A stretch of 64,000 nucleotides of DNA from contig NZ_FZLN01000004.1 in assembly GCF_900197575.1 (NCBI RefSeq), positions 1 through 64,000 on the forward strand. Direction: 5' to 3'. Positions 9,500 through 18,579 of this stretch are shown here, piece after piece. The notes below the pieces were generated by a model, which saw only the letters and a list, made by a program, of their open reading frames with translations, was not told the origin of the DNA and did not search any database. Position 1 is the first letter of the stretch, and each line of letters starts with the position of its first letter. Source of the stretch: Acinetobacter apis. Lineage in GTDB: Bacteria; Pseudomonadota; Gammaproteobacteria; Pseudomonadales; Moraxellaceae. The translations under genes and the position numbers were made by a program.

Positions 9500-9523
9500 C
9501 AATAGCAAGATTGAGGAATTATG

Positions 9524-9778
9524 ATGCGAGCAAATATTCATCCCGACTACCAAAAAGTATTGTTTCATGACACCAATGCAGATGCGTATTTTGTCATTGG
9601 TTCAACCTTAAAACCAAGTCAAACCAAAGAATATGAAGGGGTGGTATATCCCTATGTGACTTTAGATATTTCAAGTGCATCACATCCGTTTTATACAGGT
9701 GCTGTACGTCAAGCAAGTAACGAAGGTCGTGTTGCAAACTTCAATCGTAAGTTTGCCCGCTTTGCCAAGAAAAAATAA
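9524..9778 (+). CDS. rpmE2: 50S ribosomal protein L31 type B (zinc-independent)
   Basis: An 84-aa ribosomal protein. MRANIHPDY at the N-terminus, [18 protein letters not shown] in the middle and the basic [13 protein letters not shown] tail are typical of L31 type B. It has no cysteine, so it cannot bind the structural zinc of the ordinary L31; the form is made under zinc starvation to free zinc. ATG 9524 is preferred because GAGGA (9513-9517) is then 6 nt away; ATG 9521 is the alternative. The Zur-like palindrome directly upstream supports zinc regulation. Confidence 0.92.
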   Translation: MRANIHPDYQKVLFHDTNADAYFVIGSTLKPSQTKEYEGVVYPYVTLDISSASHPFYTGAVRQASNEGRVANFNRKFARFAKKK

Positions 9779-9956
9779 TTGTATGATCTAAATTCATTGT
9801 ATTTCTCATTCAATACTTATAGGCACTGTAACGGGAATTTTGCATACGATTTATGCATTTTTGGTCAGATTTGGCATACCTATTTGTTTCAAAAACAATT
9901 AAGCTTAACGCGTGATATGCCTTTAACGTCGCGAACCTAGAAGATGTGAGAATACA

Positions 9957-11654
9957 ATGAATGCAGAGCAAACCCATAAACGTCCACTTTATATTCCTTA
10001 TGCTGGAAACACTTTACTTGAACTGCCTTTATTGAATAAAGGCTCTGCGTTTAGTGAAGATGAGCGACTGCGGTTTAATCTGCATGGTCTACTCCCCAAC
10101 GTCATTGAAACCATTGAAGAGCAAAGTCAGCGTGTCTACCAACAATATAGCGCGTTTAACAGTGACATCAATAAACACATCTATTTAAGAAACATTCAAG
10201 ACACCAACGAAACTTTGTTTTTTCGTGTGTTAGAAGAGCGTCTTGAAGAAATGATGCCAATCATTTACACGCCAACAGTGGGCGAGGCATGTCAACGTTT
10301 CTCTGATATTTATCGTCGCCATCGCGGTATTTTTATCTCTTATCCTGACCGTAATCATATTGATGACACCTTACAAAATGTAAATCGTAAAAATGTCAAA
10401 GTGATTGTGATTACAGATGGTGAGCGTATTTTAGGCCTAGGTGACCAAGGCATTGGCGGTATGGGTATTCCAATTGGTAAGTTATCGCTATACACCGCAT
10501 GTGGTGGTATTAGCCCTGCCTATACATTACCGATCACAATTGATGTTGGAACCAATAATCAACAATTGCTGAATGACCCAATTTATATGGGCTGGCGTCA
10601 GCCACGTATTACGGGAGATGAATATTATGAATTTGTGGATGAGCTGATTCGTGGTATTCGTCGCCGTTGGCCAAAGGCTTTAATTCAGTTTGAAGATTTT
10701 GCTCAAAAAAATGCATTGCCTTTACTCAATAAATACCGTCACCAAATTTGTTGTTTTAATGATGATATTCAAGGTACTGCAGCAGTATCAGTCGGCAGTT
10801 TAATTGCAGCCAGCCGTGCAGCCGGAAAATTATTAAAAGACCAAAAAATTGTCTTTTTAGGGTCAGGTTCGGCAGGGTGTGGTATTGCAGAACAGATTGT
10901 TGCACAAATGGTTGCAGAAGGCTTAACCGATGAAGCTGCTCGTGAACGCGTCTTTATGGTCGACCGTTTTGGACTGATCACCGACAACCAACCTAATATT
11001 TTAGATTTTCAGAAAAAACTCGCACAAAAAACCGCAGCAGTTGCAGCGTGGACTCGTGAAATAGACACCATCTCTTTATTAGATGTGGTACAGAATGTTA
11101 AGCCGACAGTGCTTATTGGCGTATCAGGTCAACCTGGTTTATTCACTGAAGAAATTGTCAGAACCATGGGGCAACATTGTGAACGTCCAATTATTTTCCC
11201 ATTATCTAATCCAACTTCACGTGCAGAAGCTGTACCCGCTGACATTATGCAGTGGACGGAAGGTCGTGCATTGATTGCAACAGGCAGCCCATTTGCGCCA
11301 GTCAATTATCAAGGTAAATTACATCAAATTGTACAGTGTAATAATTCTTATATTTTTCCAGGCATTGGTTTGGGCGTGATTGCATCGGGTGCAACACGTG
11401 TGACAGACAGCATGCTCATGGCATCAAGCAATGCACTTGCAGATTGCTCGCCACTTTTACATGACAGTGAAGGTGATTTATTGCCAAATGTGGGTGATAT
11501 TAAAGCTGTGTCTAAAAAAATTGCTTTTAAAGTGGCAAAAGCGGCTATTGAAGCAGGTGTTGCCGCAGAAGTTTCAGATGAGATTTTAGAGAAAAGTATT
11601 CAGGATAATTTTTGGACGCCAGAATATCGTCAATATAAACGTATTCCATTTTAA
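9957..11654 (+). CDS. maeA: NAD-dependent malic enzyme
   Basis: Oxidative decarboxylation of malate to pyruvate, a gluconeogenic and anaplerotic step. The 565-aa length matches the large SfcA/MaeA subfamily rather than the about 750-aa MaeB fusion. Visible motifs are YTPTVGEAC (active-site Tyr), [30 protein letters not shown] (metal-binding Asp residues), the nucleotide loop [14 protein letters not shown], and [12 protein letters not shown]. Translation starts at ATG 9957. It has its own hairpin terminator at 11699, so it is a monocistronic unit. Cofactor preference is from family knowledge. Confidence 0.94.
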   Translation: MNAEQTHKRPLYIPYAGNTLLELPLLNKGSAFSEDERLRFNLHGLLPNVIETIEEQSQRVYQQYSAFNSDINKHIYLRNIQDTNETLFFRVLEERLEEMMPIIYTPTVGEACQRFSDIYRRHRGIFISYPDRNHIDDTLQNVNRKNVKVIVITDGERILGLGDQGIGGMGIPIGKLSLYTACGGISPAYTLPITIDVGTNNQQLLNDPIYMGWRQPRITGDEYYEFVDELIRGIRRRWPKALIQFEDFAQKNALPLLNKYRHQICCFNDDIQGTAAVSVGSLIAASRAAGKLLKDQKIVFLGSGSAGCGIAEQIVAQMVAEGLTDEAARERVFMVDRFGLITDNQPNILDFQKKLAQKTAAVAAWTREIDTISLLDVVQNVKPTVLIGVSGQPGLFTEEIVRTMGQHCERPIIFPLSNPTSRAEAVPADIMQWTEGRALIATGSPFAPVNYQGKLHQIVQCNNSYIFPGIGLGVIASGATRVTDSMLMASSNALADCSPLLHDSEGDLLPNVGDIKAVSKKIAFKVAKAAIEAGVAAEVSDEILEKSIQDNFWTPEYRQYKRIPF

Positions 11655-11698
11655 TAAGGCATCATGTATTGCATTGCAACTGCATTATAAGCCATGTT

Positions 11699-11730
11699 AC
11701 AAATGACCTCACATGAGGTCATTTGTACTT
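11699..11730 (+). terminator. Terminator after maeA
   Basis: Stem ACAAATGACCTC / GAGGTCATTTGT (12 bp, ACAT loop) with a short T-rich tail, 45 bp after the maeA stop. Confidence 0.85.
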
Positions 11731-11751
11731 TAAAGTAAATAAATATATATT
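11723..11751 (+). promoter_or_regulatory. Candidate sigma-70 promoter of the 74-aa membrane protein gene
   Basis: TTGTAC (11723-11728) and TATATT (11746-11751) are separated by 17 bp, just before the small-protein gene. The -35 sequence overlaps the right arm of the maeA terminator. Assigned by eye only. Confidence 0.35.
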
Positions 11752-11826
11752 ATGGTCACATCAAACACAGCTGGATGTGCATGGTGTTGGGCAAATAATG
11801 TTCCAATTTTAGGAAAAGGTGTCAGT

Positions 11827-12051
11827 ATGAGCGAAGTTAAAAAGCCACATTCAAAAGGATGGACAGGCGTCATTATTGCAACAGTACTTGGTGTTTTATT
11901 TTTAGGTTTTTTATTCTTATCAATGCAGCATGATACAAAGAATGTAAACCAATATTCCAAGACATGGGCAGGGGATAAACAAGAAACCAGCCCAATGGCC
12001 AGCATGCCAATGAGTAGTGATGACTCAAAAATGCAACACCATGGACATTGA
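11827..12051 (+). CDS. Small single-pass membrane protein with Met/His-rich tail, unknown function
   Basis: I do not recognise a named family. The 74-aa product has a short basic N-terminus, one membrane helix at about residues 14-32 (IIATVLGVLFLGFLFLSM), then a polar tail ending with methionine and histidine clusters (MASMPMSSDD, MQHHGH) that resemble metal-binding, possibly copper-binding, tails. Start ATG 11827 is chosen for AAGG 7 nt upstream and a sensible membrane-protein N-terminus. An ATG at 11752 in the same frame would add 25 residues including an odd CAWCW segment. It stands alone between two terminators. Confidence 0.7.
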   Translation: MSEVKKPHSKGWTGVIIATVLGVLFLGFLFLSMQHDTKNVNQYSKTWAGDKQETSPMASMPMSSDDSKMQHHGH

Positions 12052-12056
12052 TATTC

Positions 12057-12083
12057 AAAAAGGCGATTGATTCGCCTTTTTTT
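12057..12083 (+). terminator. Rho-independent terminator after the small membrane protein
   Basis: 10-bp stem AAAAAGGCGA / TCGCCTTTTT with a TTGAT loop and T run, six bases after the stop codon. Confidence 0.93.
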
Positions 12084-12399
12084 ATTGTTTAATAAGTCGA
12101 TGTAAATGTGGTGATCATTAGATCATTAATGGCTTAAAATAAATACAAATAATAAAATAAGTTGTTTAAAATAAATGACTTGTATTTACTTTTTTTGCGG
12201 TTTTAGTGCTTAAAATCTGCTTGAATATTTATGCAGAATCCATAGCGCGGTTTGCAAGAAGTAGTTATGATTTAAAGGTAAACCAAGTGTGGTTTATAAA
12301 TGAATGGGTACAGGCAATGCAATCAATCAAGCCTATAATTGATTGAGTGGTGATATGATTCATTTGCCTTACCTAAAACTGTAAAAGGTCAGGGAATAT
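12084..12399. promoter_or_regulatory. Non-coding leader of the glutamate dehydrogenase gene
   Basis: About 315 bp without a convincing gene. It holds an 8-bp inverted repeat CAATCAAT / ATTGATTG at 12320-12345 (10-nt spacer) and a weaker TAAACC / GGTTTA repeat at 12279-12296. Both lie 55-120 bp before the gdh start, where an operator would be expected. No clear -35/-10 pair could be chosen. Confidence 0.4.
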
Positions 12400-13671
12400 A
12401 TGACACACCTTTCTTATGTCAATGAAAACACAGATGCTTGGCAAACTTATTTAGCGCAAATTGATCGTGTTGCGCCTCACCTTGGTGAGCTTGCTTATTA
12501 TTTAGATACATTAAAAAGACCAAAGCGTACATTAATTGTTGATGTACCATTGGTTATGGATGATGGCTCAATCCAACATTTTGAAGGTTACCGTGTTCAA
12601 CACAATTTATCACGTGGGCCAGGTAAAGGTGGTATTCGCTATCACCCAAGCGTTGACCTCAATGAAGTGATGGCGCTTTCAGCATGGATGACAATTAAAA
12701 CAGCTGTGTTAAATCTACCTTTTGGTGGGGCGAAAGGTGGTGTACGCGTTGATCCAAGCAAACTCTCAACACGTGAGCTTGAACGTTTAACACGCCGTTT
12801 TACAACAGAAATTAGTCCAATTATTGGACCACAAAAAGACATTCCAGCACCAGATGTGGGTACAAATCCAAATATTATGGGTTGGATGATGGACACTTAT
12901 TCAACCACACAAGGTCATACCGTCACAGGTGTCGTGACAGGTAAACCTGTACATTTAGGTGGTTCGCTTGGACGTGTTCGTGCAACTGGACGTGGCGTAT
13001 TTGTTACTGGTTTAGAAGCTGCTAAAAAAATTAACTTAACCATTGAAAACAGTAAAGTTGTGGTACAAGGTTTTGGTAATGTCGGCAGTGAAGCTGCGTA
13101 CTTATTTAACCAAGCCAATGCTCAAGTGGTTGCAGTACAAGACCATACAGGCACAATTTTCAATCCAAATGGTATTGATATTAAAGCGCTGCAAAAATAT
13201 GTTGAAGAACATCGTGGTCTTGCAGGCTTTAGCGGTGCAGAACCAATTGATAACGAAGCGCTTTGGGATGTTGAAATGGACATTTTTGTTCCAGCAGCAT
13301 TAGAAGGTCAAATTACTGTTGAACGTGCAAAACGCTTAACGGCTAAATTGGTATTAGAAGGTGCAAATGGTCCAACTTACCCAGCTGCAGATGATATTCT
13401 GATTGAACGTGGTGTTACCATTGTTCCAGATGTGATTTGTAATGCGGGTGGTGTCACAGTCAGTTACTTCGAATGGGTACAAGACATGGCAAGCTATTTC
13501 TGGACAGAAGATGAAATTAACCAGCGTCTTGATAAACTGATGATTCAAGCAATTGCTGATGTATGGGCAATGGCAGATCAAAAATCATGTAGCTTACGGA
13601 CTGCAGCATATATCTTAGCGTGTGAGCGAATCTTAATTGCACGTAAAGAGCGCGGAATTTTCCCAGGCTAA
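12400..13671 (+). CDS. gdhA: Glu/Leu/Phe/Val dehydrogenase, probable glutamate dehydrogenase
   Basis: Reversible oxidative deamination of glutamate to 2-oxoglutarate and ammonia. The 423-aa length fits the hexameric, typically catabolic NAD-type enzymes. Motifs: [18 protein letters not shown] (substrate-binding Lys), [10 protein letters not shown] (catalytic Lys), PAPDVGTN (catalytic Asp), and the Rossmann loop [14 protein letters not shown] 12400 is preceded by AGGGA. It is followed by a long perfect hairpin at 13688. The exact amino acid preference is not proven by sequence; glutamate is the likeliest. The symbol is family-level. Confidence 0.88.
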   Translation: MTHLSYVNENTDAWQTYLAQIDRVAPHLGELAYYLDTLKRPKRTLIVDVPLVMDDGSIQHFEGYRVQHNLSRGPGKGGIRYHPSVDLNEVMALSAWMTIKTAVLNLPFGGAKGGVRVDPSKLSTRELERLTRRFTTEISPIIGPQKDIPAPDVGTNPNIMGWMMDTYSTTQGHTVTGVVTGKPVHLGGSLGRVRATGRGVFVTGLEAAKKINLTIENSKVVVQGFGNVGSEAAYLFNQANAQVVAVQDHTGTIFNPNGIDIKALQKYVEEHRGLAGFSGAEPIDNEALWDVEMDIFVPAALEGQITVERAKRLTAKLVLEGANGPTYPAADDILIERGVTIVPDVICNAGGVTVSYFEWVQDMASYFWTEDEINQRLDKLMIQAIADVWAMADQKSCSLRTAAYILACERILIARKERGIFPG

Positions 13672-13687
13672 ACGATCCTCTTTCATC

Positions 13688-13721
13688 ACAATATGGGCGA
13701 TCAATAGATCGCCCATATTGT
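13688..13721 (+). terminator. Strong hairpin after glutamate dehydrogenase
   Basis: A perfect 15-bp stem, ACAATATGGGCGATC / GATCGCCCATATTGT, with loop AATA, starts 17 bp after the stop codon. It lacks a T run, so it may be a terminator assisted by other factors, or an mRNA 3'-end stabiliser. Confidence 0.7.
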
Positions 13722-13742
13722 TAATGATCATATAAAATTTAC

Positions 13743-13762
13743 CAATGAACGATGGTTCATTG
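13743..13762. promoter_or_regulatory. Inverted repeat before the aminotransferase gene (operator candidate)
   Basis: Perfect 8-bp arms CAATGAAC / GTTCATTG with a 4-nt spacer, 41 bp before the start codon at 13804. Size and position fit a dimeric repressor site; the protein is unknown. Confidence 0.4.
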
Positions 13763-13803
13763 AATCCATAGATGTCAATGCAGGAAGTACAACCGAGGTG
13801 AAC

Positions 13804-15012
13804 ATGCAAAATCAAATCACAAGACAACATTTTGATGACTGGATGGTACCAGTTTTCGCGCCAGCCGAATTTATTTTGACTCGAGGACAAGGCTCACGCG
13901 TTTGGGATCAAAATGAAAAAGAATATATTGATTTTGCAGGTGGTATTGCAGTCAACGCATTAGGTCATGCACACCCTGTTGCAGTTAATGCCTTAACTGA
14001 GCAAGCACAAAAGCTTTGGCATGTGAGTAATGTCTATACCAACGAACCTGCATTACGTTTAGCACGCAATTTGGTGACCCATACCTTTGCAGATAAAGTC
14101 TTTTTTTGTAATTCGGGTGCTGAAGCCAATGAAGCTGCATTAAAATTAGCACGTAAAATTGGCTTACTGAGCCAACAACCGAATAAAAACCAAATTATTG
14201 CGTTTAATAATGCATTTCACGGCCGTACGCTATTTACAGTTACCGCAGGTGGACAAAGCAAATATTCACAAGACTTTGCTCCGCTACCAGGTGGCATTAC
14301 GCATGTCAATTACAATGACTTAGATGCCGTAAAAGCCATCATTTCAGAGCAAACTTGTGCTGTCATTGTGGAGCCAATTCAAGGTGAGGGTGGTGTGGTT
14401 CCTGCACATCTTGAGTTTTTACAAGGCTTACGTACATTATGTGATGAGTTTGGTGCCGTACTCATTTTTGATGAAGTACAAACAGGGGTAGGCCGTACAG
14501 GTGAACTTTATGCTTATATGCATACTGGTGTCACACCAGATATTTTAACCACAGCCAAAGCATTGGGTGGTGGGTTTCCAATTGCTGCCATGCTCACCAC
14601 AGACCATTTTGCCAAGCAATATGCTGTTGGTGATCATGGGACCACATATGGTGGTAATCCATTGGCATGTGCAGTTGCCAATGCAGTCTTTGAATATGTA
14701 AACACCCCTGAAGTATTTACAGCGGTTCAAAGAAGCCATGAGCAGTTTGTTGCAGGGTTAAATATACTTAATGAAAGCCATGCTATTTTTAAAGAAATTC
14801 GTGGTCAAGGCTTACTCATTGGCTGTGTATTAAATGATGACTATGCAGGTAAAGCAGGACAGCTGATGAACCTGGCCAGCGATCATGGTTTATTGGTACT
14901 TGTAGCTGGACCTCAAGTTATTCGCTTTGCACCGGCTTTAACCATTACCGCACAAGACATTGATGATGGTTTACAGCGCTTTGATCAAGCTATTCAGCAA
15001 TTTTTACAATAA
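13804..15012 (+). CDS. argD: Class III aminotransferase, acetylornithine/succinylornithine type
   Basis: A 402-aa PLP enzyme of the ornithine/GABA aminotransferase fold. It shows [12 protein letters not shown], the PLP phosphate-binding [21 protein letters not shown], the [13 protein letters not shown] segment carrying the PLP-pyridine Asp, the Schiff-base Lys in [15 protein letters not shown], and [14 protein letters not shown]. Length and the segment around [18 protein letters not shown] agree with ArgD/AstC. The start is ATG 13804 after GAGGTG; a GTG two codons earlier is possible. Lying between glutamate dehydrogenase and a carboxylate symporter, it could serve arginine biosynthesis or catabolism; the symbol is tentative. 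Confidence 0.82.
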   Translation: MQNQITRQHFDDWMVPVFAPAEFILTRGQGSRVWDQNEKEYIDFAGGIAVNALGHAHPVAVNALTEQAQKLWHVSNVYTNEPALRLARNLVTHTFADKVFFCNSGAEANEAALKLARKIGLLSQQPNKNQIIAFNNAFHGRTLFTVTAGGQSKYSQDFAPLPGGITHVNYNDLDAVKAIISEQTCAVIVEPIQGEGGVVPAHLEFLQGLRTLCDEFGAVLIFDEVQTGVGRTGELYAYMHTGVTPDILTTAKALGGGFPIAAMLTTDHFAKQYAVGDHGTTYGGNPLACAVANAVFEYVNTPEVFTAVQRSHEQFVAGLNILNESHAIFKEIRGQGLLIGCVLNDDYAGKAGQLMNLASDHGLLVLVAGPQVIRFAPALTITAQDIDDGLQRFDQAIQQFLQ

Positions 15013-15029
15013 TTATTGCAGTAAATTAA

Positions 15030-15053
15030 AGAGCAGGCTTCTGCTCTTTTTTT
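15030..15053 (+). terminator. Rho-independent terminator after the aminotransferase
   Basis: 7-bp stem AGAGCAG / CTGCTCT, loop GCTT, followed by seven T. Confidence 0.92.
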
Positions 15054-15259
15054 ATGATAAAAATAAAGTGTTTAAGCCTATTGTTTATGTGTAATACATA
15101 GTTCACCCATCTGCATATCTTAGTCTACTTCTATATTTAGTTTACCGTTTAGACAAATGTATAATGGCAGACAAATAGTATAGCTGCCATGCTCACTTTG
15201 ACAAACAAGGCAAGGATGTCTGTCAACCGAGGATAATAATAGAAACCAAGGACAGTAAA

Positions 15260-16555
15260 ATGAGTACAGAATATAGTGCGCAAGAAAAGCGCAGCCGAAT
15301 TAGCGGCATTGTAGGTGCCGCTTCAGGCAATCTTGTTGAGTGGTTTGATTTTTACATCTATGCCGTATTTGCGGTCTACTTTACCCATGCATTAACTGCA
15401 CCTGATATGGATGACACCACCAAGTCCATTTATGTATGGGGGGTATTTGCCGCCAGTTTTTTTATGCGTCCAATTGGAAGTTGGTTTTTTGGACGCCTTG
15501 CCGACCAGCATGGCAGAAAAAAATCCATGGTGGTATCCATTTGCGTGATGGCCGTGAGCTCTTTTTTATTTGCACTTTTACCCACTTATGAACAAGTGGG
15601 GTTGTTGGCTCCCTTTTTGCTATTGCTGGTGCGCTTATTACAAGGACTCTCTGTGGGTGGTGAATATGGTGCTGTTGCAACGTATATGAGTGAAATTGGA
15701 CTCAAAGGACGAAAAGGCTTTTTTTCATCTTTTCAGTATGTGACTTTATCTGGTGGGCAACTACTTGCTAGCCTTTTAAGCGTGATTATGCTTGCTTTTT
15801 TAACCAAAGCCCAATTAGAAGCAGGGTGGTGGCGTTTGCCTTTTGTGATTGGTGGTTGTGCCGCATTGGTTTCATTGTTTGCACGCCGTCATTTAGAAGA
15901 AACATTATCAACAAAAGACAGTCATCAAGAGGGCTCAGGAACTTTACGTGAGCTGTTTAAAAACCATTGGAAACGATTTTTGTTAGTGGTGGGGTATACT
16001 TCGGCAGGATCGCTTGCCTTTTATACCATCACCGTATATTCAAAAACTTATTTAAGTAATACCCTTGGGCTGGCTGATCAAACAGTGGGTTATATCATGA
16101 CCTTATGTTTATTGGTGTTTATGATTGCTCAGCCTTTTTTTGGCATATTTGCTGATCGCTTAGGTCGGCGCACAGCGATGCTTGCATTTAGCGGTTTATT
16201 AGCCATTTTTATTTACCCTGTTATGGCAATTGCAATGCCTTATTTTGCAAGCCAAGTTTGGCTTGTGGCCATATTATTGGTCTTTATGATGTTAATTTTA
16301 AGTTTTTATACCTCTATTAGTGGACTTGTAAAAGCCGAGATGTTTCCCACCCACGTTCGCGCTTTAGGGGTTGGTTTTTCTTATGCAGTCGGTAATGCAC
16401 TTTTTGGCGGTTCTGCACCCTCTTTAGCATTACAATTTAAAGCAGTTGGGTTTGAGAATATCTTTTTTATTTATGTCAGCATCATGCTTATGATCTGTTT
16501 TTTATGCAGCCTTGCCATTCCAAAAGACCCAGAGTATTTGCATCAAGAACCATAA
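15260..16555 (+). CDS. MFS transporter, metabolite:H+ symporter (MHS) family
   Basis: A 431-aa, twelve-helix inner-membrane permease. The N-terminal GNLVEWFDFYIYA, loop 2-3 GRLADQHGRKKSM, and LLLVRLLQGLSVGGEYGAVATYMSE are hallmarks of the MHS group (KgtP, ShiA, ProP relatives). Such proteins import 2-oxoglutarate, shikimate, betaine or similar small carboxylates with protons. The start is ATG 15260. The neighbours (glutamate dehydrogenase, aminotransferase, Asp/Glu racemase) suggest a C5 or C4 dicarboxylate, but that is inference. The 247-bp leader contains AGACAAAT twice (near 15151 and 15168) around a TATAAT. Confidence 0.85.
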   Translation: MSTEYSAQEKRSRISGIVGAASGNLVEWFDFYIYAVFAVYFTHALTAPDMDDTTKSIYVWGVFAASFFMRPIGSWFFGRLADQHGRKKSMVVSICVMAVSSFLFALLPTYEQVGLLAPFLLLLVRLLQGLSVGGEYGAVATYMSEIGLKGRKGFFSSFQYVTLSGGQLLASLLSVIMLAFLTKAQLEAGWWRLPFVIGGCAALVSLFARRHLEETLSTKDSHQEGSGTLRELFKNHWKRFLLVVGYTSAGSLAFYTITVYSKTYLSNTLGLADQTVGYIMTLCLLVFMIAQPFFGIFADRLGRRTAMLAFSGLLAIFIYPVMAIAMPYFASQVWLVAILLVFMMLILSFYTSISGLVKAEMFPTHVRALGVGFSYAVGNALFGGSAPSLALQFKAVGFENIFFIYVSIMLMICFLCSLAIPKDPEYLHQEP

Positions 16556-16673
16556 TGCTGTTTGAGCCAATACAAAAATTAAAAATCTTTGCTTTAATCT
16601 AAAGCTCGTGTTTATACATCATGTATAAAATTTAGAATGAAGCAATACTTTGAAAATAAGAACAGGATATCGG

Positions 16674-17369
16674 ATGAAAACATTAGGTTTAATTGGTGGA
16701 ATGAGCTGGGAGTCTACAGCCATTTATTACCAACATATCAATAAAGCCATACAACAACGGCTCGGTGGCTTTCATTCAGCAAAAATAATATTGAGCAGTG
16801 TCAATTTTGCTGAAATTGAGCAATTACAACGTCAAAACCTGTGGCATGTTGCCGGTGAGCAGTTAAAAAGCGAAGCACTACGCTTGCAACATGCAGGAGC
16901 TGATGCAATTGTTTTATGCACAAATACCATGCATTTGGTGGCGCCTCAAATAGAAGATGCTTTGTCTATTCCATTTCTTCATATTATTGATGCAACAGCT
17001 GCTGCAATATGCCAGCAGGATATCCAATGTGTTGGTCTTTTGGGTACATCCTTTACGATGGAGCAACCTTTCTATACGACTCGTTTGCAAGAACATGGTT
17101 TGGTTGTCAAACAACCTGACGCAGCATCACGCGCTGAAATTCATCGAGTAATCTATGAAGAGCTGTGCCAAGGGCAGGTTATAGCGGCATCAAAACAGCA
17201 TTATGTTGATGTCATTAAACAGCTTAAACAACAAGGTGCAGAAGCCATTATTTTAGGATGTACAGAGATTGGGATGTTATTGCCAGACGCATCTATTTTA
17301 GATTTACCATTATTTGACACAACACATATTCATATTGCAACAGCAGTTGAATTTGCACTTTCAAGGTAA
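16674..17369 (+). CDS. Aspartate/glutamate racemase family protein
   Basis: A 231-aa cofactor-independent racemase. Two catalytic cysteines are visible in the expected contexts, LCTNTMH near residue 82 and LGCTEIGML near residue 196. The N-terminus MKTLGLIGGMSWEST is typical of the aspartate racemase (YgeA-like) branch. The start at ATG 16674 is chosen because the family begins there; eight in-frame upstream residues (from 16650) look non-homologous. It probably makes or uses D-amino acids; the preferred substrate is not determinable. Confidence 0.87.
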   Translation: MKTLGLIGGMSWESTAIYYQHINKAIQQRLGGFHSAKIILSSVNFAEIEQLQRQNLWHVAGEQLKSEALRLQHAGADAIVLCTNTMHLVAPQIEDALSIPFLHIIDATAAAICQQDIQCVGLLGTSFTMEQPFYTTRLQEHGLVVKQPDAASRAEIHRVIYEELCQGQVIAASKQHYVDVIKQLKQQGAEAIILGCTEIGMLLPDASILDLPLFDTTHIHIATAVEFALSR

Positions 17370-17510
17370 AAATTAGCTTTTTAGGGGATGGCTTTGATAA
17401 GCCAATTCACGTAATTCATGAACAAAAATAACATATTGCAATATAATGCTTGATGAAATTGAGGTACAGTTTAAAGCAATAAGGATAAAAATTATAAAAA
17501 GGATGATGAC

Positions 17511-18251
17511 GTGCCGTTTACCATTTCCCATGCTGTCCTTGCTGTACCTCTTGCTCGATTAAGCCGAGATCGACTCCCTGTTGCTGCACTTGCAATAGGG
17601 TGTATGACACCTGATCTGATTCGTTTAATTGCAAGAGATGACCGTAATATATCGCATCAATGGTCTTCCATTTTATTTCCAGATGTATTCATCGGTATTG
17701 CATTTTCATTGTTGTGGTACATGTTGTACCGGCCCTATTTATACAAAATATTTGCTATTCAAGATAAAATTGTACTTGCAAATTTACAGGTAAAATTGCG
17801 GTTTTTGGGCATGTCTGTTGTTGCTATTATTTTAGGAATTATTACCCATTTACTTTGGGATGGTTTTACCCATGCCGATGCCCGAACGCTATTGTTTTAT
17901 AATCAGCTTGCACAGCCAATACATATTTTTGGCATAGACACATCAATTCATATGTTAGTGCAACTGTTAAGCTCGATCATTCCATTGCCAATTATTATAC
18001 TGATGCTGATACGCTATTATCGCCGTTATGGGACAGACAGTATTTTAGTTAACCGCGATGCCATTCTTTTAAATGGCGTTATTGTTTTATTGGTGGGATG
18101 TGTATTTTTAATAGAAACTTTTAATACAGATACTTTGGCGTCAGACCCTTACCATACTATTGGCGACAGTATTATATATTTCTTTAAAGGTTTTATGCTT
18201 GCACTTACCACACTGAGTCTATTTAACCAAGTTCAAAAACGTATTATGTAA
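17511..18251 (+). CDS. DUF4184 family integral membrane protein
   Basis: A 246-aa predicted membrane protein. The N-terminus PFTISHAVLAVPL and GCMTPDLIRL, and the later LLWDGFTHADAR, give the His/Asp-rich pattern of DUF4184 (possibly metal-binding, related in look to membrane metal-dependent hydrolases). Around five membrane helices follow, with a final one near ILLNGVIVLLVGCVFLI. The start codon is GTG 17511 with AAAGGA upstream. Function unknown; it lies just before the polysaccharide locus but is separated by 328 bp. Confidence 0.75.
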   Translation: MPFTISHAVLAVPLARLSRDRLPVAALAIGCMTPDLIRLIARDDRNISHQWSSILFPDVFIGIAFSLLWYMLYRPYLYKIFAIQDKIVLANLQVKLRFLGMSVVAIILGIITHLLWDGFTHADARTLLFYNQLAQPIHIFGIDTSIHMLVQLLSSIIPLPIIILMLIRYYRRYGTDSILVNRDAILLNGVIVLLVGCVFLIETFNTDTLASDPYHTIGDSIIYFFKGFMLALTTLSLFNQVQKRIM

Positions 18252-18579
18252 ATGTAATCTGTTTAAACTCAGTGTTATTCACAACCAATATATTTTAAGC
18301 TTTTATAATATTTGGTTTTTTATGGGAAAATTCAATATAAATTAAATAAAATAGCCTCAATTACAAAATTGTCTGTAATATTTAGACTATTATCTATTTA
18401 GCTGTTTTTAAAGGTAAATCAAATGAATTACATCTTTTTTTTACAGTATATTTTATAAATTGATCAAAACTAAAGCATGAAATCATTAATAAAAACAAAT
18501 TAAATAGTGCACAGCGCTTGGAATATATGAAAATTAGACTATTATAAGTCAAATAAAATTTATTACAGTCTGCCTTAAA
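18252..18579 (+). promoter_or_regulatory. Long A+T-rich leader of the polysaccharide operon with a spaced direct repeat
   Basis: No gene is visible in these 328 bp. The 12-mer TTAGACTATTAT occurs twice in the same orientation, at 18382-18393 and 18534-18545, the second about 35 bp before the wza start. The leader presumably carries the main promoter of the export operon; the repeats could be activator sites. No JUMPstart-like element was seen. Confidence 0.45.

Noticed and set aside
11752-11826. Longer N-terminus for the 74-aa membrane protein, with a CAWCW motif
   Set aside because: The upstream ATG directly abuts the candidate -10 sequence and lacks a ribosome site, whereas ATG 11827 has AAGG at good distance and gives a normal membrane-protein start. 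The extension is probably leader sequence.
15145-15175. Repeated AGACAAAT around a TATAAT before the MHS symporter
   Set aside because: The two 8-mers are short, and no -35 at 16-18 bp from TATAAT has a good match, so neither a promoter nor an operator could be supported as a separate feature.
18252-18579. JUMPstart/ops element ahead of the polysaccharide operon
   Set aside because: No GGCGGTAG-like ops core was found; the leader is A+T-rich without that motif.
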